Shown: positions 16,858 through 26,664, counted from the first letter of the stretch. The stretch: DNA of 64,000 nucleotides from Pseudolysinimonas_A sp039912695 (GCF_039912695.1 NZ_JBDSPJ010000017.1:1-64000), one strand, 5' to 3'. Notes: generated by a model not told the origin, from the sequence alone. Made by a program: numbers and translations.

Positions 16858-18204
16858 TCAGCCGGCGCCGTAGGCGATGACGCCGTGCGGGTCGACGGTC
16901 TGTCGTACCTTCTCGAGCCGAGCGAAGGTCGCATCGGGCCACGCTCTCGCAAAGTCGTCCCGTGTCTCGAAATGGTGCGCGTAGTTGATGGTCGTTTTGG
17001 GGGCGATCCACGCACCAATTGCGTCGGCAAACCCAGCCGCGGCACGAGGCAGGACCTCGGCGAACAGGGTCGGGTCGGGCGCTCCGATGACGTGAATGGC
17101 GAAGGCCGCATCCCGACCGCCCACCGCAGAACCGCCGTCGACATCGACCTTCGTTCGACCCCCGAGATGTCGAATCTCAATCGCCAGAAACGGGATGCTG
17201 GCCGTGGGGTTGAAGAGGTCACCGAACACGGTCGCGAAGTCCTGATCGATCGGCGTGAGAAGCGCACCCCACCCCCATCCCGGAGCGGGATCCGTCGGGT
17301 CGGCGTGAATCTGCGCCACGTCGGTCAGCGCCATCGTGCCGAGCGCATCCGTTTCAACCGGGGCGAGAGCACGCAGCGGAGCCGCGAGTCGCTCACCCTC
17401 TCGCGCGCTCCCGGCGTACGCGAAGCGGAGGGTCAGCAGGAAGCGTCCCCGAAGATGCGGTGGCAAGAACGGAAGATCGGGGAACTTCGCGACCAGAACC
17501 GAGGTGGTGACATCATCCGGAGCTGCAGCTGTCCAGTCGATCCAGCCGCGCAGCACCGCCTCGACGTTGGCGGCGGCGAAGGTGAGCGATCCCGCGTACA
17601 ACTCCGGGATCGCCACGAGCCGCACCCGCACCCCGACAACGACGCCGAGTCCACCCTTCCCCCCGCGCAGCGCCCAGAACAGCTCCGGCTCGGAGTCCGG
17701 GGTCGCCTCGACGACGTCGCCAGCGGCCGTCACCACGGTCGCTCCGAGCAGGTAGTCCGACGAAAAACCGTGGCTGCGAGCGAGAGGTCCGAGACCGCCG
17801 CCCATCAGGTAGCCGACAACGCCGACGTCCGGCGACGATCCGGTGATCGGCGCGAGACCGAACGGCGCGGCCGCGGCCACCACCGCCCCCCAGCGCGCAC
17901 CAGCACCGATCGTCGCGACACCGGCATTGGCGTCGACGGTCACCCCGTTGAGACGTTTCGTTGATATCACCAGGCCATCGGTGATCGGCTCCTCCGAGCC
18001 GTGCCCGGTGGCCTGCACCCGCACCGCCATGCCGTGCCGTGCGGCGTACAACACGGCAGCGACGACATCCGCCGTCGATGCCACGGCGACCACGAGGTCC
18101 GGGCTGTGGCTCACGGCGAGGTTGAAGCCGGCCAGTTCTTCGGTGAACCCCGCCTCCCCCGGTTCGAAAACCGCGCCGTCAAGGGACCCGCTGAGCTCGT
18201 GCAT
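16858..18204 (-). CDS. FAD-binding oxidoreductase with BBE domain
   Basis: A 448-residue berberine-bridge-type oxidase. It has an N-terminal PCMH FAD domain with VRVQATGHGS, where H68 is the likely covalent FAD attachment, and a C-terminal BBE segment with NYAHHFETRDDFA. The second covalent site of bicovalent members, a cysteine before VGGYLLGGG, is absent: the segment reads PDVGVVGYLMGGGLG, so FAD is probably held by one bond. No signal peptide. Substrate unknown; sugars, alcohols and alkaloid-like compounds are used by relatives. Confidence 0.85.
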   Translation of the reverse strand: MHELSGSLDGAVFEPGEAGFTEELAGFNLAVSHSPDLVVAVASTADVVAAVLYAARHGMAVRVQATGHGSEEPITDGLVISTKRLNGVTVDANAGVATIGAGARWGAVVAAAAPFGLAPITGSSPDVGVVGYLMGGGLGPLARSHGFSSDYLLGATVVTAAGDVVEATPDSEPELFWALRGGKGGLGVVVGVRVRLVAIPELYAGSLTFAAANVEAVLRGWIDWTAAAPDDVTTSVLVAKFPDLPFLPPHLRGRFLLTLRFAYAGSAREGERLAAPLRALAPVETDALGTMALTDVAQIHADPTDPAPGWGWGALLTPIDQDFATVFGDLFNPTASIPFLAIEIRHLGGRTKVDVDGGSAVGGRDAAFAIHVIGAPDPTLFAEVLPRAAAGFADAIGAWIAPKTTINYAHHFETRDDFARAWPDATFARLEKVRQTVDPHGVIAYGAG

Positions 18205-18244
18205 CCTTCGATGCTACCCAGGGCCACCAACGTCGCTACAGCGC

Positions 18245-21200
18245 TCAGACCAGGCAGTTGGGCCCGAGCAGCGACTTGAGTTCGCCGTAAAGGTCGGCCG
18301 TCACGGTCACCGGGAACGGGATCTCGAACATGCGCGCACTATCGCCGCGCACGAGCCGCAGTCGCACCTCGTTATCACCCCGGTGCCGGATCAACACGTC
18401 GTTGAGTTTTGAGACGATCTCGGTGGTCGCGCGATGCTCGGGAACCGAGATCACGAGCGGCCCCGAGCCCAGCGATGAGCCGGTATCGGGCACCACGAGA
18501 CTCACCGCATGCAGGTTGAGCCCGTCGTCGCGCGTGGCGACGCGACCCTTGATGACGACGATGGCGTCGTTGTGCAAGGCGGGTGCGAACTCCTGGTAGG
18601 TCTTGCCGAGGAACAGGACGGTGACTTCTCCCCCGAAGTCTTCGACCGTCACCATGCCGTACTGGTTGCCTGACTGCCGTGCCGTGCGGTGCTGAACGCT
18701 GGTCAGCAGGCCGGCGACCGTCACCGTCTCGCCGTCACCGGCGGCCTCCCCGCCGATCAGGTCGCCGATTGAGACGGTTGCATGTTTGGCGAGAGTTGAC
18801 TCGAGCCCAGCGAGCGGGTGATCGCTCACGTAGAGGCCGAGCATCTCGCGCTCGAACGCCAGCTTGTCGCGCTTGCTCCACTCGGGCCGAACGGGCACCG
18901 AATCGGCTGCCTGTTCAGGCTCATCCCAGAGCGAGTCGAAGTCGAACCCGACCTGCCCGTTGGCCTCGTTGCGCTTGTCAGCCACCGCGCGTTCGACGGC
19001 GCCCTCATGGATCTCGATGAGAGAACGCCGGGTCGACCCGAGCGAGTCGAAGGCACCCGCCTTGACGAGCGACTCGACAGTGCGCTTGTTCGCGACCGGA
19101 ATCGGCACCTTGCGAAGGAAGTCGTGGAACGCGACGAACCGTCCGTGCGTCTCGCGCGCAACGCGGATGTGCTCAACGACCCCGTAGCCGACGTTGCGCA
19201 CCGCACCCAGACCAAACCGGATGTCGCCGATTCCGGTCTCCGAGGGAACGGCGGTGAAGTCGCCCGCCGACTCGTTGACGTCAGGTGGCAGCACGTGGAT
19301 GCCCATCCGGCGACACTCGTTGAGGTACATCCCGAGCTTGTCCTTGGCGTCGCCGACACTGGTCAGCAGTGCCGCCATGTATTCAGCGGGATGATGCGCC
19401 TTCAGGTAGGCCGTCCAGTAGGCCAGAATTCCGTATCCGGCGCTGTGAGCCTTGTTGAACGCGTAGTCGGCGAACGGCATCAGCGTGTCCCACAGCACCT
19501 CGACAGCCTGTGGGGAGTATCCGTTGCCGATCATTCCCGACTGGAAGTCTTCGAACTGCTTATCGAGCTCGGACTTCTTTTTCTTGCCCATCGCGCGACG
19601 CAGAACGTCGGCCTGTCCGAGCGAGAACCCGGCGACCTTCTGAGCGACCGCCATGACCTGTTCCTGGTAGACGATGAGCCCGAATGTGGTGTCGAGAATC
19701 TCGCGCAGCGAGTCAGCAAGTTCGGGGTGGATCGGCTCGGCCTTCTGCAGGCCGTTCTTGCGCAGCGCGTAGTTGGTGTGCGAATTCATGCCCATCGGGC
19801 CGGGCCGGTAGAGCGCAATCACCGCCGAGATGTCTTCGAAGTTCGTGGGTTTTAGCTGCTTGAGCAACGCGCGCATCGGCGCACCATCGAGTTGAAAGAC
19901 CCCGAGCGTGTCGCCGCGCGACAACAGGTCATAGGTCTCGGCGTCGGCGTCGAGGTCGAGATTCTCGATCTCGAGCGCTGTGCCGGTGTTGCGTTTGATC
20001 GCGTCGAGAGCGTCTTGGATGACGGTGAGGTTGCGTAGCCCGAGGAAGTCCATCTTCAGTAGGCCGAGATCTTCGAGCGGCGGCTGGTCGAACTGCGTGA
20101 TGATCGCGCCGTCATCCTGTCGCTTCATCAGGGGAACGATGTCGATCAACGGTTCGGCCGACATGATCACCCCGGCCGCGTGCACGCCCCACTGCCGCTT
20201 GAGATTCTCAATGCCGCGGGCAGTTTCGAAGACCTTCGCCGCATCGGCATCGGTGTCGAGGATGGCGCGCAGGTCGCCCGCCTCCTTGTAGCGGTCAGAA
20301 CCGGGGGTGACAGCGTCGCTGAGCGACATGTCCTTGCCGAGCACCGGCGGCGGGAAGGCCTTCGTGAGCTTCTCGCCGACCGAGAACGGCATCCCGAGAA
20401 CGCGTGCGGAGTCTTTCATCGCCTGCTTGGCCTTGATCGTGCCGTAGGTGATGATCTGAGCCACCCGGTCGTCGCCGTACTTGTCGGTGACGTAGCGGAT
20501 CACCTTGTCGCGGCCCCGGTCGTCGAAATCGACGTCGACGTCAGGCATCGACACGCGCTCCGGGTTGAGGAACCGCTCGAAGATGAGCCCGTAGCGCTGG
20601 GGGTCGAGTTCGGTGATCCCCATCGCGTAGGAGACCAGGGACCCCGCGGCCGAGCCACGCCCGGGACCCACGCGGATGCCGTGCGCCTTCGCCCAGGTGA
20701 TGAAGTCGGCGACCACCAGGAAGTATCCGGGGAAGCCCATCTGCTTGATAACGCCGACCTCGTAGTCCGCCTGCCTGCGTTGCTCGTCGCTCACGCCACC
20801 CGGGAAGCGAACGAGAAGTCCGCGTTCGACCTCCTTCTCAAACCATGACGCTTCAGATTCGGAGTCGGGTACCGGGAACCTCGGCATCAGGTCGCGCTTG
20901 GTGAAGTCGACTTCAGACCGCTCAGCGATCAGCAGGGTGTTATCGCACGCCTCGGGATGATCGCGAAACAGCTGCCGCATCTCGGCCGCTGACTTGAGGT
21001 AGTAGTCCTGCCCGTCGAACTTGAAGCGATTCGGGTCGTCCATCGTCGAGCCGGACTGGATGCAGAGCAGAATCTCTTGCGCGTGAGCATCCGCGGCGTG
21101 CGTGTAGTGCAGGTCATTGGTCGCGACGAGCGGAAGGCTCAGTTCCTTCGCCAGCCGGATCAGGTCGCTCTGAGTACGGCGTTCGATCTGGAGGCCGTGA

Positions 21201-21769
21201 TCCATGATCTCGACGAAGTAGTTGTCTTTGCCGAAGATGTCCCGAAACTCTGCCGCAGCTGCGACGGCTTCGTCCCACTGACCCAGCCGAAGTCGGGTCT
21301 GCACTTCGCCGCTCGGGCAGCCGGTCGACGCGATGAGACCTTTTGAGTATGTGTTCAGCAGCTCCCGGTCCATGCGCGGCTGAAAGTAGTAGCCCTCGAT
21401 CGACGCCAGCGACGACATCCTGAAGAGGTTGTGCATCCCTTCGGTGCTTGAAGCCCACATCGTGATGTGCGTGTATGAGCCCGATCCCGACACGTCGTCT
21501 TGCCCGCCGTCGCCCCACTTGACGCGCGTCTTGTCGGTGCGGTGGGTGTTGGGAGTGAGGTAGGCCTCGGTGCCGATAATCGGCTTCACCCCGACCGCTT
21601 TCGCCTGCTTCCAGAAGTCGTAGGCACCGAAGTTGTTGCCGTGGTCGGTGATCGCGATAGCCGGCATCTGCTGCTCGGCGACGGCTGCCATCAGTTCCCC
21701 GACGCGCGCCGCGCCGTCCAGCATCGAGTATTCGGTGTGGACGTGCAGATGCACGAAAGAGTCGGTCAC
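18245..21769 (-). CDS. dnaE: DNA polymerase III subunit alpha
   Basis: Replicative polymerase. The 1174-residue protein starts with a PHP domain (HLHVHTE at 7-13, TDHGN at 41-45) whose metal-binding residues look complete, fitting the proofreading role shown for DnaE1 PHP domains in mycobacteria. Palm motifs include PGRGSAAGSL near 369-378 and the catalytic aspartates D412 and D414 in PDVDVDFDD. An OB fold and a C-terminal region follow. GTG at 21769 has GGAGAG as SD. The gene follows the pseudouridine synthase gene, the end of the long minus-strand run. Confidence 0.97.
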   Translation of the reverse strand: MTDSFVHLHVHTEYSMLDGAARVGELMAAVAEQQMPAIAITDHGNNFGAYDFWKQAKAVGVKPIIGTEAYLTPNTHRTDKTRVKWGDGGQDDVSGSGSYTHITMWASSTEGMHNLFRMSSLASIEGYYFQPRMDRELLNTYSKGLIASTGCPSGEVQTRLRLGQWDEAVAAAAEFRDIFGKDNYFVEIMDHGLQIERRTQSDLIRLAKELSLPLVATNDLHYTHAADAHAQEILLCIQSGSTMDDPNRFKFDGQDYYLKSAAEMRQLFRDHPEACDNTLLIAERSEVDFTKRDLMPRFPVPDSESEASWFEKEVERGLLVRFPGGVSDEQRRQADYEVGVIKQMGFPGYFLVVADFITWAKAHGIRVGPGRGSAAGSLVSYAMGITELDPQRYGLIFERFLNPERVSMPDVDVDFDDRGRDKVIRYVTDKYGDDRVAQIITYGTIKAKQAMKDSARVLGMPFSVGEKLTKAFPPPVLGKDMSLSDAVTPGSDRYKEAGDLRAILDTDADAAKVFETARGIENLKRQWGVHAAGVIMSAEPLIDIVPLMKRQDDGAIITQFDQPPLEDLGLLKMDFLGLRNLTVIQDALDAIKRNTGTALEIENLDLDADAETYDLLSRGDTLGVFQLDGAPMRALLKQLKPTNFEDISAVIALYRPGPMGMNSHTNYALRKNGLQKAEPIHPELADSLREILDTTFGLIVYQEQVMAVAQKVAGFSLGQADVLRRAMGKKKKSELDKQFEDFQSGMIGNGYSPQAVEVLWDTLMPFADYAFNKAHSAGYGILAYWTAYLKAHHPAEYMAALLTSVGDAKDKLGMYLNECRRMGIHVLPPDVNESAGDFTAVPSETGIGDIRFGLGAVRNVGYGVVEHIRVARETHGRFVAFHDFLRKVPIPVANKRTVESLVKAGAFDSLGSTRRSLIEIHEGAVERAVADKRNEANGQVGFDFDSLWDEPEQAADSVPVRPEWSKRDKLAFEREMLGLYVSDHPLAGLESTLAKHATVSIGDLIGGEAAGDGETVTVAGLLTSVQHRTARQSGNQYGMVTVEDFGGEVTVLFLGKTYQEFAPALHNDAIVVIKGRVATRDDGLNLHAVSLVVPDTGSSLGSGPLVISVPEHRATTEIVSKLNDVLIRHRGDNEVRLRLVRGDSARMFEIPFPVTVTADLYGELKSLLGPNCLV

Positions 21770-21815
21770 TTGCTCTCCGGGGTCGAGTCTTCAGAATAGG
21801 CCGCCCCGGCCTGAC

Positions 21816-22739
21816 TCACTGGTCGGCTCGCAGGATGTCGAGCGCTCGCTCGAGATCCTTGGCGTACGGTGACTCGAACTCGACGTGTTCACCCGTCGTG
21901 GGGTGGGTGAATCCCAACTTGTGTGCGTGCAGCCACTGCCGGGTAAGCCCCAGCCGTTCGGTCAGAGCCTTGTCAGCGCCGTACAGGGTGTCGCCAACAC
22001 AGGGATGCCGCTGGGCTGCCATGTGCACACGAATCTGATGGGTGCGCCCGGTTTCGAGATGAATAACGAGCAAGCTGGCGGCCCGCATCGCCTCGATCGT
22101 TTCGTAGTGAGTCACGGCGTTTTTACCTTCGGCGCGAATCGCGAACTTCCAGTCGTTGCTGGGATGGCGCCCGATCGGCGCATCGATCGTCCCAGCCAAC
22201 GGATCCGGATGACCTTGCACGACGGCGTGGTAGATCTTCTCGACCTCTCGGTCGTGAAACTGACGCTTGAGTTCGGTGTAGGCGTGTTCCGACTTCGCGA
22301 CGACCATCAGGCCGCTGGTGCCGACGTCGAGGCGGTGCACGATGCCAGCACGCTCGGCGGCGCCCGACGTCGAGATGCGAAAACCGGCGGCGGCGAGGGC
22401 GCCCAGTACTGTGGGGCCGCTCCATCCCGGCGCCGGATGGGCGACGATGCCCACCGGCTTGTCGATCACGACGAAGTCGTCGTCGTCGTACACGATCCGA
22501 AAGCCCGGGACGAGTTGCGGAATGATGCGCGGCGCCTCCTTGGGCGCCCACTCCACCTCAAGCCAGCTATCGACACGAAGCCGATCTGACTTTCCGAGCA
22601 GGATGCCATCCAGCCGGACTCCGCCCGCCTCCAGAACCTCGACCGCAAAACTGCGCGAAAATCCGAGAAGCTTGGCGATCCCGGCATCCGCGCGCTCCCC
22701 CGCGAGCCCCTCGGGGACCGGCAGGCTGCGCGTTTCCAT
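21816..22739 (-). CDS. RluA/RluD-family rRNA pseudouridine synthase
   Basis: Converts uridines in rRNA (RluD type) to pseudouridine. The 307 residues hold an S4 domain (about 14-60) and the synthase domain with the catalytic aspartate D138 in HRLDVGTSGLM and the later TGRTHQIRVH motif. ATG at 22739 shares one base with the lspA stop (TGATG), so translation is coupled. An adjacent TTG one codon earlier is possible. Position between lspA and dnaE is conserved in actinobacteria. The exact target uridine is not shown by sequence. Confidence 0.93.
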   Translation of the reverse strand: METRSLPVPEGLAGERADAGIAKLLGFSRSFAVEVLEAGGVRLDGILLGKSDRLRVDSWLEVEWAPKEAPRIIPQLVPGFRIVYDDDDFVVIDKPVGIVAHPAPGWSGPTVLGALAAAGFRISTSGAAERAGIVHRLDVGTSGLMVVAKSEHAYTELKRQFHDREVEKIYHAVVQGHPDPLAGTIDAPIGRHPSNDWKFAIRAEGKNAVTHYETIEAMRAASLLVIHLETGRTHQIRVHMAAQRHPCVGDTLYGADKALTERLGLTRQWLHAHKLGFTHPTTGEHVEFESPYAKDLERALDILRADQ

Positions 22740-23305
22740 CAATCGCCGGCCGGGTGGTCGTGCAACGGGGCCGCCGAACTTTTCTCGCCGGCCGGCAACT
22801 TCGTCGCATACGCGCTCGACTTGTCGCGGGTGCCGTCGAGCCGGATGTTCCGCAGGGTCAGCAGCAGGAAGAGCCCCATCGCAGAGCTGACCGCAATGTC
22901 GGCAACGTTAAAGATTGCCGGGAACGCGTAAACCTGGATGAAGTCGACGACGTGACCGACACCGAACCCGGGCGGACGCGTCAGCCGGTCCGTGACATTG
23001 CCCACTGCGCCGCCAAGAACTAGGCCAAACATCGTTGCCCACCCAAGCGAGCGGATGCGTCGAGAGAACCAGACGATAAATACGATCACCAGCGCGGCGA
23101 CAATCGAGTAGACCCAGGTAAACCCTGTGCCCAGAGAGAACGCGGCACCTGAGTTGGTCACGTAGTGGAGTTGCAAAAACTCACCCAGCACAGGCACCGA
23201 TTCGTTGAGCCCGATATGGGTCGTGACCAGGTACTTCGAAAGTTGGTCGAGACCAAACGCGACGACGGCGACGCCAGCGAGCAGCACGAGCGCGCGCGGA
23301 CTCAC
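22739..23305 (-). CDS. lspA: Lipoprotein signal peptidase (signal peptidase II)
   Basis: Membrane aspartyl protease that cleaves prolipoproteins such as CtaC. Catalytic aspartates are D106 (GNVTDR) and D136 (FNVADIA), counted from the GTG at 23305. Four membrane helices are visible. The frame is open to an ATG at 23395, giving 218 residues, but that start overlaps divIVA by 53 bp, has no SD and adds a basic tail; GTG at 23305, preceded by AAGGG, gives 188 residues, closer to the family. The C-terminus has a longer soluble tail than usual. Confidence 0.88.
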   Translation of the reverse strand: MSPRALVLLAGVAVVAFGLDQLSKYLVTTHIGLNESVPVLGEFLQLHYVTNSGAAFSLGTGFTWVYSIVAALVIVFIVWFSRRIRSLGWATMFGLVLGGAVGNVTDRLTRPPGFGVGHVVDFIQVYAFPAIFNVADIAVSSAMGLFLLLTLRNIRLDGTRDKSSAYATKLPAGEKSSAAPLHDHPAGD

Positions 23306-23342
23306 CCGACCCTTCGGTGTGGCTGAATCCGGCGCAGAAGCG

Positions 23343-24080
23343 TCAGTTGCCCGAGCCAAAAGGCGGGTAGTCGGTCGGCTGGGGGTACGCGGCATAGTCG
23401 GGCTGCGGCGGCGCGTAGCTCGCCGGAGCTACCGGAGCCGCGACCGCTTGCGCATACTGGCCGCCCGTAACCGCCGCCGGTCCTGCCCCGATTGCGTTCG
23501 AGGTCTCGAGCTCGCGGAGCTGGCCCTCGATGTAGCCCTTCAGCTTGGTGCGGTACTCGCGCTCGAAGGTGCGAAGCTCGTCAAGCTTGCGCTCGAGTTC
23601 CTGCTTCTCTCGCTGGAGCGATTCCACCTGGGACCGTGCCCCCTGCTCGGCGTCGGAAACGACTCGGGCGGCGGCCGCATGGCCCTCGGAGATCAGAGCA
23701 TCGCGCTTCTCCATACCCTCACGAACGTGCTCCTCGTGGAGGCGTCGCGCGGACTGGAGCAGATTGTTGGTGCTGCCCAGGTCCATCGCGTTCGGGTCGA
23801 ACCCGCCGGGGGCAAAAGTCGCCTGCTCGGGGACCGGAGCGGCCACGGGTGTCTGAGGAGCGATCGCTTGCGGAGCGCTCTGGGCGGCACGAGCCATCTC
23901 GGCGACGCGCGACTCACCGGCGACGATGCGCTGACGCAACTCGTCGTTCTCCTGGTTGAGGCGTCGAAGCTCGACGACGACCTCGTCGAGGAAGTCATCC
24001 ACTTCATCCTGGTCGTAGCCCTCACGGAACTTCGTCGGGTTGAACCGCTTGTTGACTACGTCTTCCGGAGTCAGCGCCAT
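23343..24080 (-). CDS. divIVA: DivIVA / Wag31 polar growth and division protein
   Basis: Coiled-coil protein that binds curved membrane at poles and septa and organises cell wall growth in actinobacteria. The 245 residues begin with the membrane-binding DivIVA domain (MALTPEDVVNKRFNPTKFREGYDQDEVDDFLD, residues 1-32, quoted in part here as LTPEDVVNKRF), a first coiled coil to about 60, a flexible Ala/Pro linker, then a long coiled coil about 105-205 and a Tyr/Pro-rich tail. ATG at 24080 has GAGGTGATGG upstream. Longer frame upstream is not needed. yggT, often next to it, is missing here. Confidence 0.94.
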   Translation of the reverse strand: MALTPEDVVNKRFNPTKFREGYDQDEVDDFLDEVVVELRRLNQENDELRQRIVAGESRVAEMARAAQSAPQAIAPQTPVAAPVPEQATFAPGGFDPNAMDLGSTNNLLQSARRLHEEHVREGMEKRDALISEGHAAAARVVSDAEQGARSQVESLQREKQELERKLDELRTFEREYRTKLKGYIEGQLRELETSNAIGAGPAAVTGGQYAQAVAAPVAPASYAPPQPDYAAYPQPTDYPPFGSGN

Positions 24081-24149
24081 CACCATCACCTCATCGAATC
24101 TCTCGCTAGCGCCCCGGCCGTCGAGCGGCAGCGGTGCATCGCGGTTGTG

Positions 24150-24178
24150 ATCATATTCATCCTTCGTCCTGAGGATGA
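24150..24178 (-). promoter_or_regulatory. Candidate divIVA promoter with inverted repeat
   Basis: On the minus strand a TATGAT -10-like hexamer (24150-24155) is directly preceded by a perfect 7-bp inverted repeat, TCATCCT / AGGATGA (24157-24163 and 24172-24178), with an 8-base loop. It could be an operator over the promoter; no good -35 is seen. Confidence 0.3.
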
Positions 24179-24296
24179 GACTCTCACTGTACAACGGCAC
24201 AGGCCATCGTCCGAAAGGTCCAGAAGCCCTGCTAACCGAGAAACTGCTGAAAGTCCCCGGTCACCTCTCAGGGACGTAAACGGTTCTGCCCCGGCT

Positions 24297-24752
24297 CTAC
24301 TGCCCGAAGAACCCCGCGTCGACGTCCATCTCAGCTTCCGACTGCTCGCCGCTCACGGCGACATGCTCGGGCGAGAGGAGGAACACCTTGTTGGTCACGC
24401 GCTCGATTTTTCCGTAGAGGCCCGAGGCGAGACCGCTGGCAAAGTCGATGAGTCGGCGGGCGTCGCCCTCGGGCATCTGCGACAGATTCATGATCACCGG
24501 GACGCCCTCACGGAAGGCTTCGGCAATACCCTGCACGTCTTTGTACTGACGCGGGTTGACCGTCAGGATCTCGTTCATTCCGGGAGCAGGCTGGTGCTTG
24601 CTCGGCGCAACCGGACGACGCAGCGGAGTTACCGGGGCACCGCGACCGCTCGACTGGGCCACCGGAGCGACCGGAGCTGACGGCATGTGGTCGTCGTACT
24701 CCTCATCGGCCAGGCCGAGGTACACCATCGTCTTGCGCAGTGGGTTAGCCAT
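24297..24752 (-). CDS. sepF: Cell division protein SepF
   Basis: Membrane anchor for FtsZ in bacteria lacking FtsA, which is the case in actinobacteria. The 151 residues begin with a short amphipathic helix (MANPLRKTMVYLGLA), then a Pro/Ala linker and the SepF core from LTVNPRQYKD to the end. ATG at 24752 has a perfect GGAGG five bases upstream; the longer frame to 24764 is less well placed. It lies between yggS and divIVA; the 216-bp gap to divIVA shows no yggT gene. Confidence 0.94.
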   Translation of the reverse strand: MANPLRKTMVYLGLADEEYDDHMPSAPVAPVAQSSGRGAPVTPLRRPVAPSKHQPAPGMNEILTVNPRQYKDVQGIAEAFREGVPVIMNLSQMPEGDARRLIDFASGLASGLYGKIERVTNKVFLLSPEHVAVSGEQSEAEMDVDAGFFGQ

Positions 24753-24802
24753 GTCGTCCTCCAAAATGAGCCGTGGTCACAGTCACAGCAATCGAGTAGA
24801 CG

Positions 24803-25468
24803 TTAACCTGCGGTTGAACGTTTTCCGGTGATTGCGGTACCGATGCGTAGGTGTGTCGCGCCCTCGGCAATTGCTTCGCGGAAGTCCCCCGACATCCCCG
24901 CTGAGATGGCGGACGCTAGAGGCGAGAGGGTCTGGATGCGCTCCGAGACCGCGCGGAGGCGGGCGAACGCGGCACGCGGTTCTTCCCCAAGCGGTGCGAC
25001 GCCCATGACACCGAGCAGCGTCAAGCCGGACGCTGCCAGCACCCGTTCGGCTAGCGCTTCGGCCTCTGTCGCCGAGACGCCCCCGCGACCGATCTCGTCA
25101 CTCAACGCGATCTCCAGGAAGACGCCGAGGTCGGTGCCGTCGTCGGCAGCTAACGCGTCGACCAGGGAGATGCGGTCGACGGAGTGCACGGTGCGCGCGT
25201 AACGCCGGACCGCTTTTGCCTTGTTGCTCTGCAGCTGTCCGACGAAGTGCCAGGCGAGTCGGGAGTCGTCGACCTCCGCGGCCTTCGCTGCCGCCTCCTG
25301 GTGTCGGTTCTCACCAACGTCGCGCACGCCGAGGTCTGCGAGTTCGCGCACCAGCGATGCCGGATGGAACTTCGTCACGACGATCCGCGTCGGAGGTCGC
25401 GATCCGGCTGCGCGGACGGCATCCGCAATCTCGGTATCGACCGCGGCAAGACGGTCGGCGAGCGTCAC
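24803..25468 (-). CDS. YggS-family pyridoxal phosphate homeostasis protein
   Basis: PLP-binding TIM-barrel protein that keeps vitamin B6 and amino acid pools balanced; no enzymatic activity is known. The 221 residues have the PLP lysine K33 in VVTKFHP, the VGENRHQEA loop, WHFVGQLQSNKAK and the late SAGMSGDFREAI and HLRIGTAI phosphate-binding stretches. A place between ftsZ and sepF is the usual one in actinobacteria. Confidence 0.93.
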   Translation of the reverse strand: MTLADRLAAVDTEIADAVRAAGSRPPTRIVVTKFHPASLVRELADLGVRDVGENRHQEAAAKAAEVDDSRLAWHFVGQLQSNKAKAVRRYARTVHSVDRISLVDALAADDGTDLGVFLEIALSDEIGRGGVSATEAEALAERVLAASGLTLLGVMGVAPLGEEPRAAFARLRAVSERIQTLSPLASAISAGMSGDFREAIAEGATHLRIGTAITGKRSTAG

Positions 25469-25487
25469 GGCCTTACGTCAGGCTCTG

Positions 25488-26630
25488 CTATTTCAAGAAC
25501 TCGGGGATGTCGAGGTCACCCTCGTCATCGAAGTCGCGATCCAACGGCACGCCCAGGGGCGCGTCCGGCTCGGCGGCCCACCCTCCCGTGTCGCCGGCAG
25601 AGGGCTTACCTGACGTGTCGGCGACCGGAACTTCAGCTGCCACATAGGACTCGCGTCGTTCTGTGCCGCGCCGGTAGGTCGGCTCGCCGCCGTCGAAGCC
25701 GGCCGCAATGACCGTGACCCGCACCTCGTCACCCAGAGTGTCGTCAATCACGGCGCCGAAGATGATGTTCGCTTCGGGGTGCACGGCCTCTTGCACGAGG
25801 CGAGCGGCGTCGTTGATCTCGAAGATGCCGAGGTTCGACCCGCCCTGAATCGAGAGCAACACTCCGTGCGCACCGTCGATCGAGGCCTCAAGGAGTGGGC
25901 TCGCAACGGCCAGTTCTGCCGCCTTGATCGCCCGGTCGGCACCGCGGCTCGCGCCGATGCCCATCAGTGCGGAGCCAGCGCCGGACATGACGCTCTTCAC
26001 GTCGGCGAAGTCAAGATTGATGAGGCCTGGAGTCGTGATCAGGTCGGTGATGCCCTGAACGCCGGCCAGCAGCACCTGGTCAGCCGTTGCGAACGCCTCA
26101 AGCATCGAGATCCCACGGTCGCTGATTTCGAGCAGCCGATCGTTCGGCACGACGATGAGGGTGTCGACCTCGTTCTTCAACTGCGCGACCCCGGTGTCGG
26201 CTTGCGCTGAGCGACGTTTGCCTTCGAACGCGAACGGTTTGGTGACGACGCCGATCGTGAGGGCACCGATCGACTTCGCGATGCGGGCAACGACGGGTGC
26301 GCCGCCCGTGCCTGTTCCGCCACCCTCACCTGCAGTCACGAAGACCATGTCGGCTCCGGCTAGTGCCTCTTCGATCTCTTCGGCATGATCTTCGGCCGCG
26401 CGACGGCCGACCTCAGGATCGGCGCCGGCCCCCAGGCCGCGCGTCAGCTCGCGGCCGACGTCGAGCTTGACGTCGGCGTCGCTCATGAGCAGGGCCTGGG
26501 CGTCGGTGTTGATCGCGATGAACTCCACGCCCCGCAGGCCGAGCTCGATCATGCGGTTGACCGCGTTGACCCCGCCGCCGCCGATTCCGACGACCTTGAT
26601 CACCGCGAGGTAGTTTTGGTTCGACGTCAC
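25488..26630 (-). CDS. ftsZ: Cell division GTPase FtsZ
   Basis: Tubulin-like GTPase forming the Z ring. The 380 residues contain the nucleotide loop GGGTGTG (103-109), the NTDAQAL stretch, the T7 loop NLDFADV used for GTP hydrolysis in the next subunit, and the conserved C-terminal peptide DLDIPEFLK, which binds SepF. GTG at 26630 follows GGAGG with a nine-base spacer; the longer open frame runs through the regulatory region. A 21-bp inverted repeat lies 35 bp upstream of the start. Confidence 0.98.
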   Translation of the reverse strand: MTSNQNYLAVIKVVGIGGGGVNAVNRMIELGLRGVEFIAINTDAQALLMSDADVKLDVGRELTRGLGAGADPEVGRRAAEDHAEEIEEALAGADMVFVTAGEGGGTGTGGAPVVARIAKSIGALTIGVVTKPFAFEGKRRSAQADTGVAQLKNEVDTLIVVPNDRLLEISDRGISMLEAFATADQVLLAGVQGITDLITTPGLINLDFADVKSVMSGAGSALMGIGASRGADRAIKAAELAVASPLLEASIDGAHGVLLSIQGGSNLGIFEINDAARLVQEAVHPEANIIFGAVIDDTLGDEVRVTVIAAGFDGGEPTYRRGTERRESYVAAEVPVADTSGKPSAGDTGGWAAEPDAPLGVPLDRDFDDEGDLDIPEFLK

Positions 26631-26664
26631 GTTTTCAAGCCTCCGGGAGCGGTACCGAGAAGTT

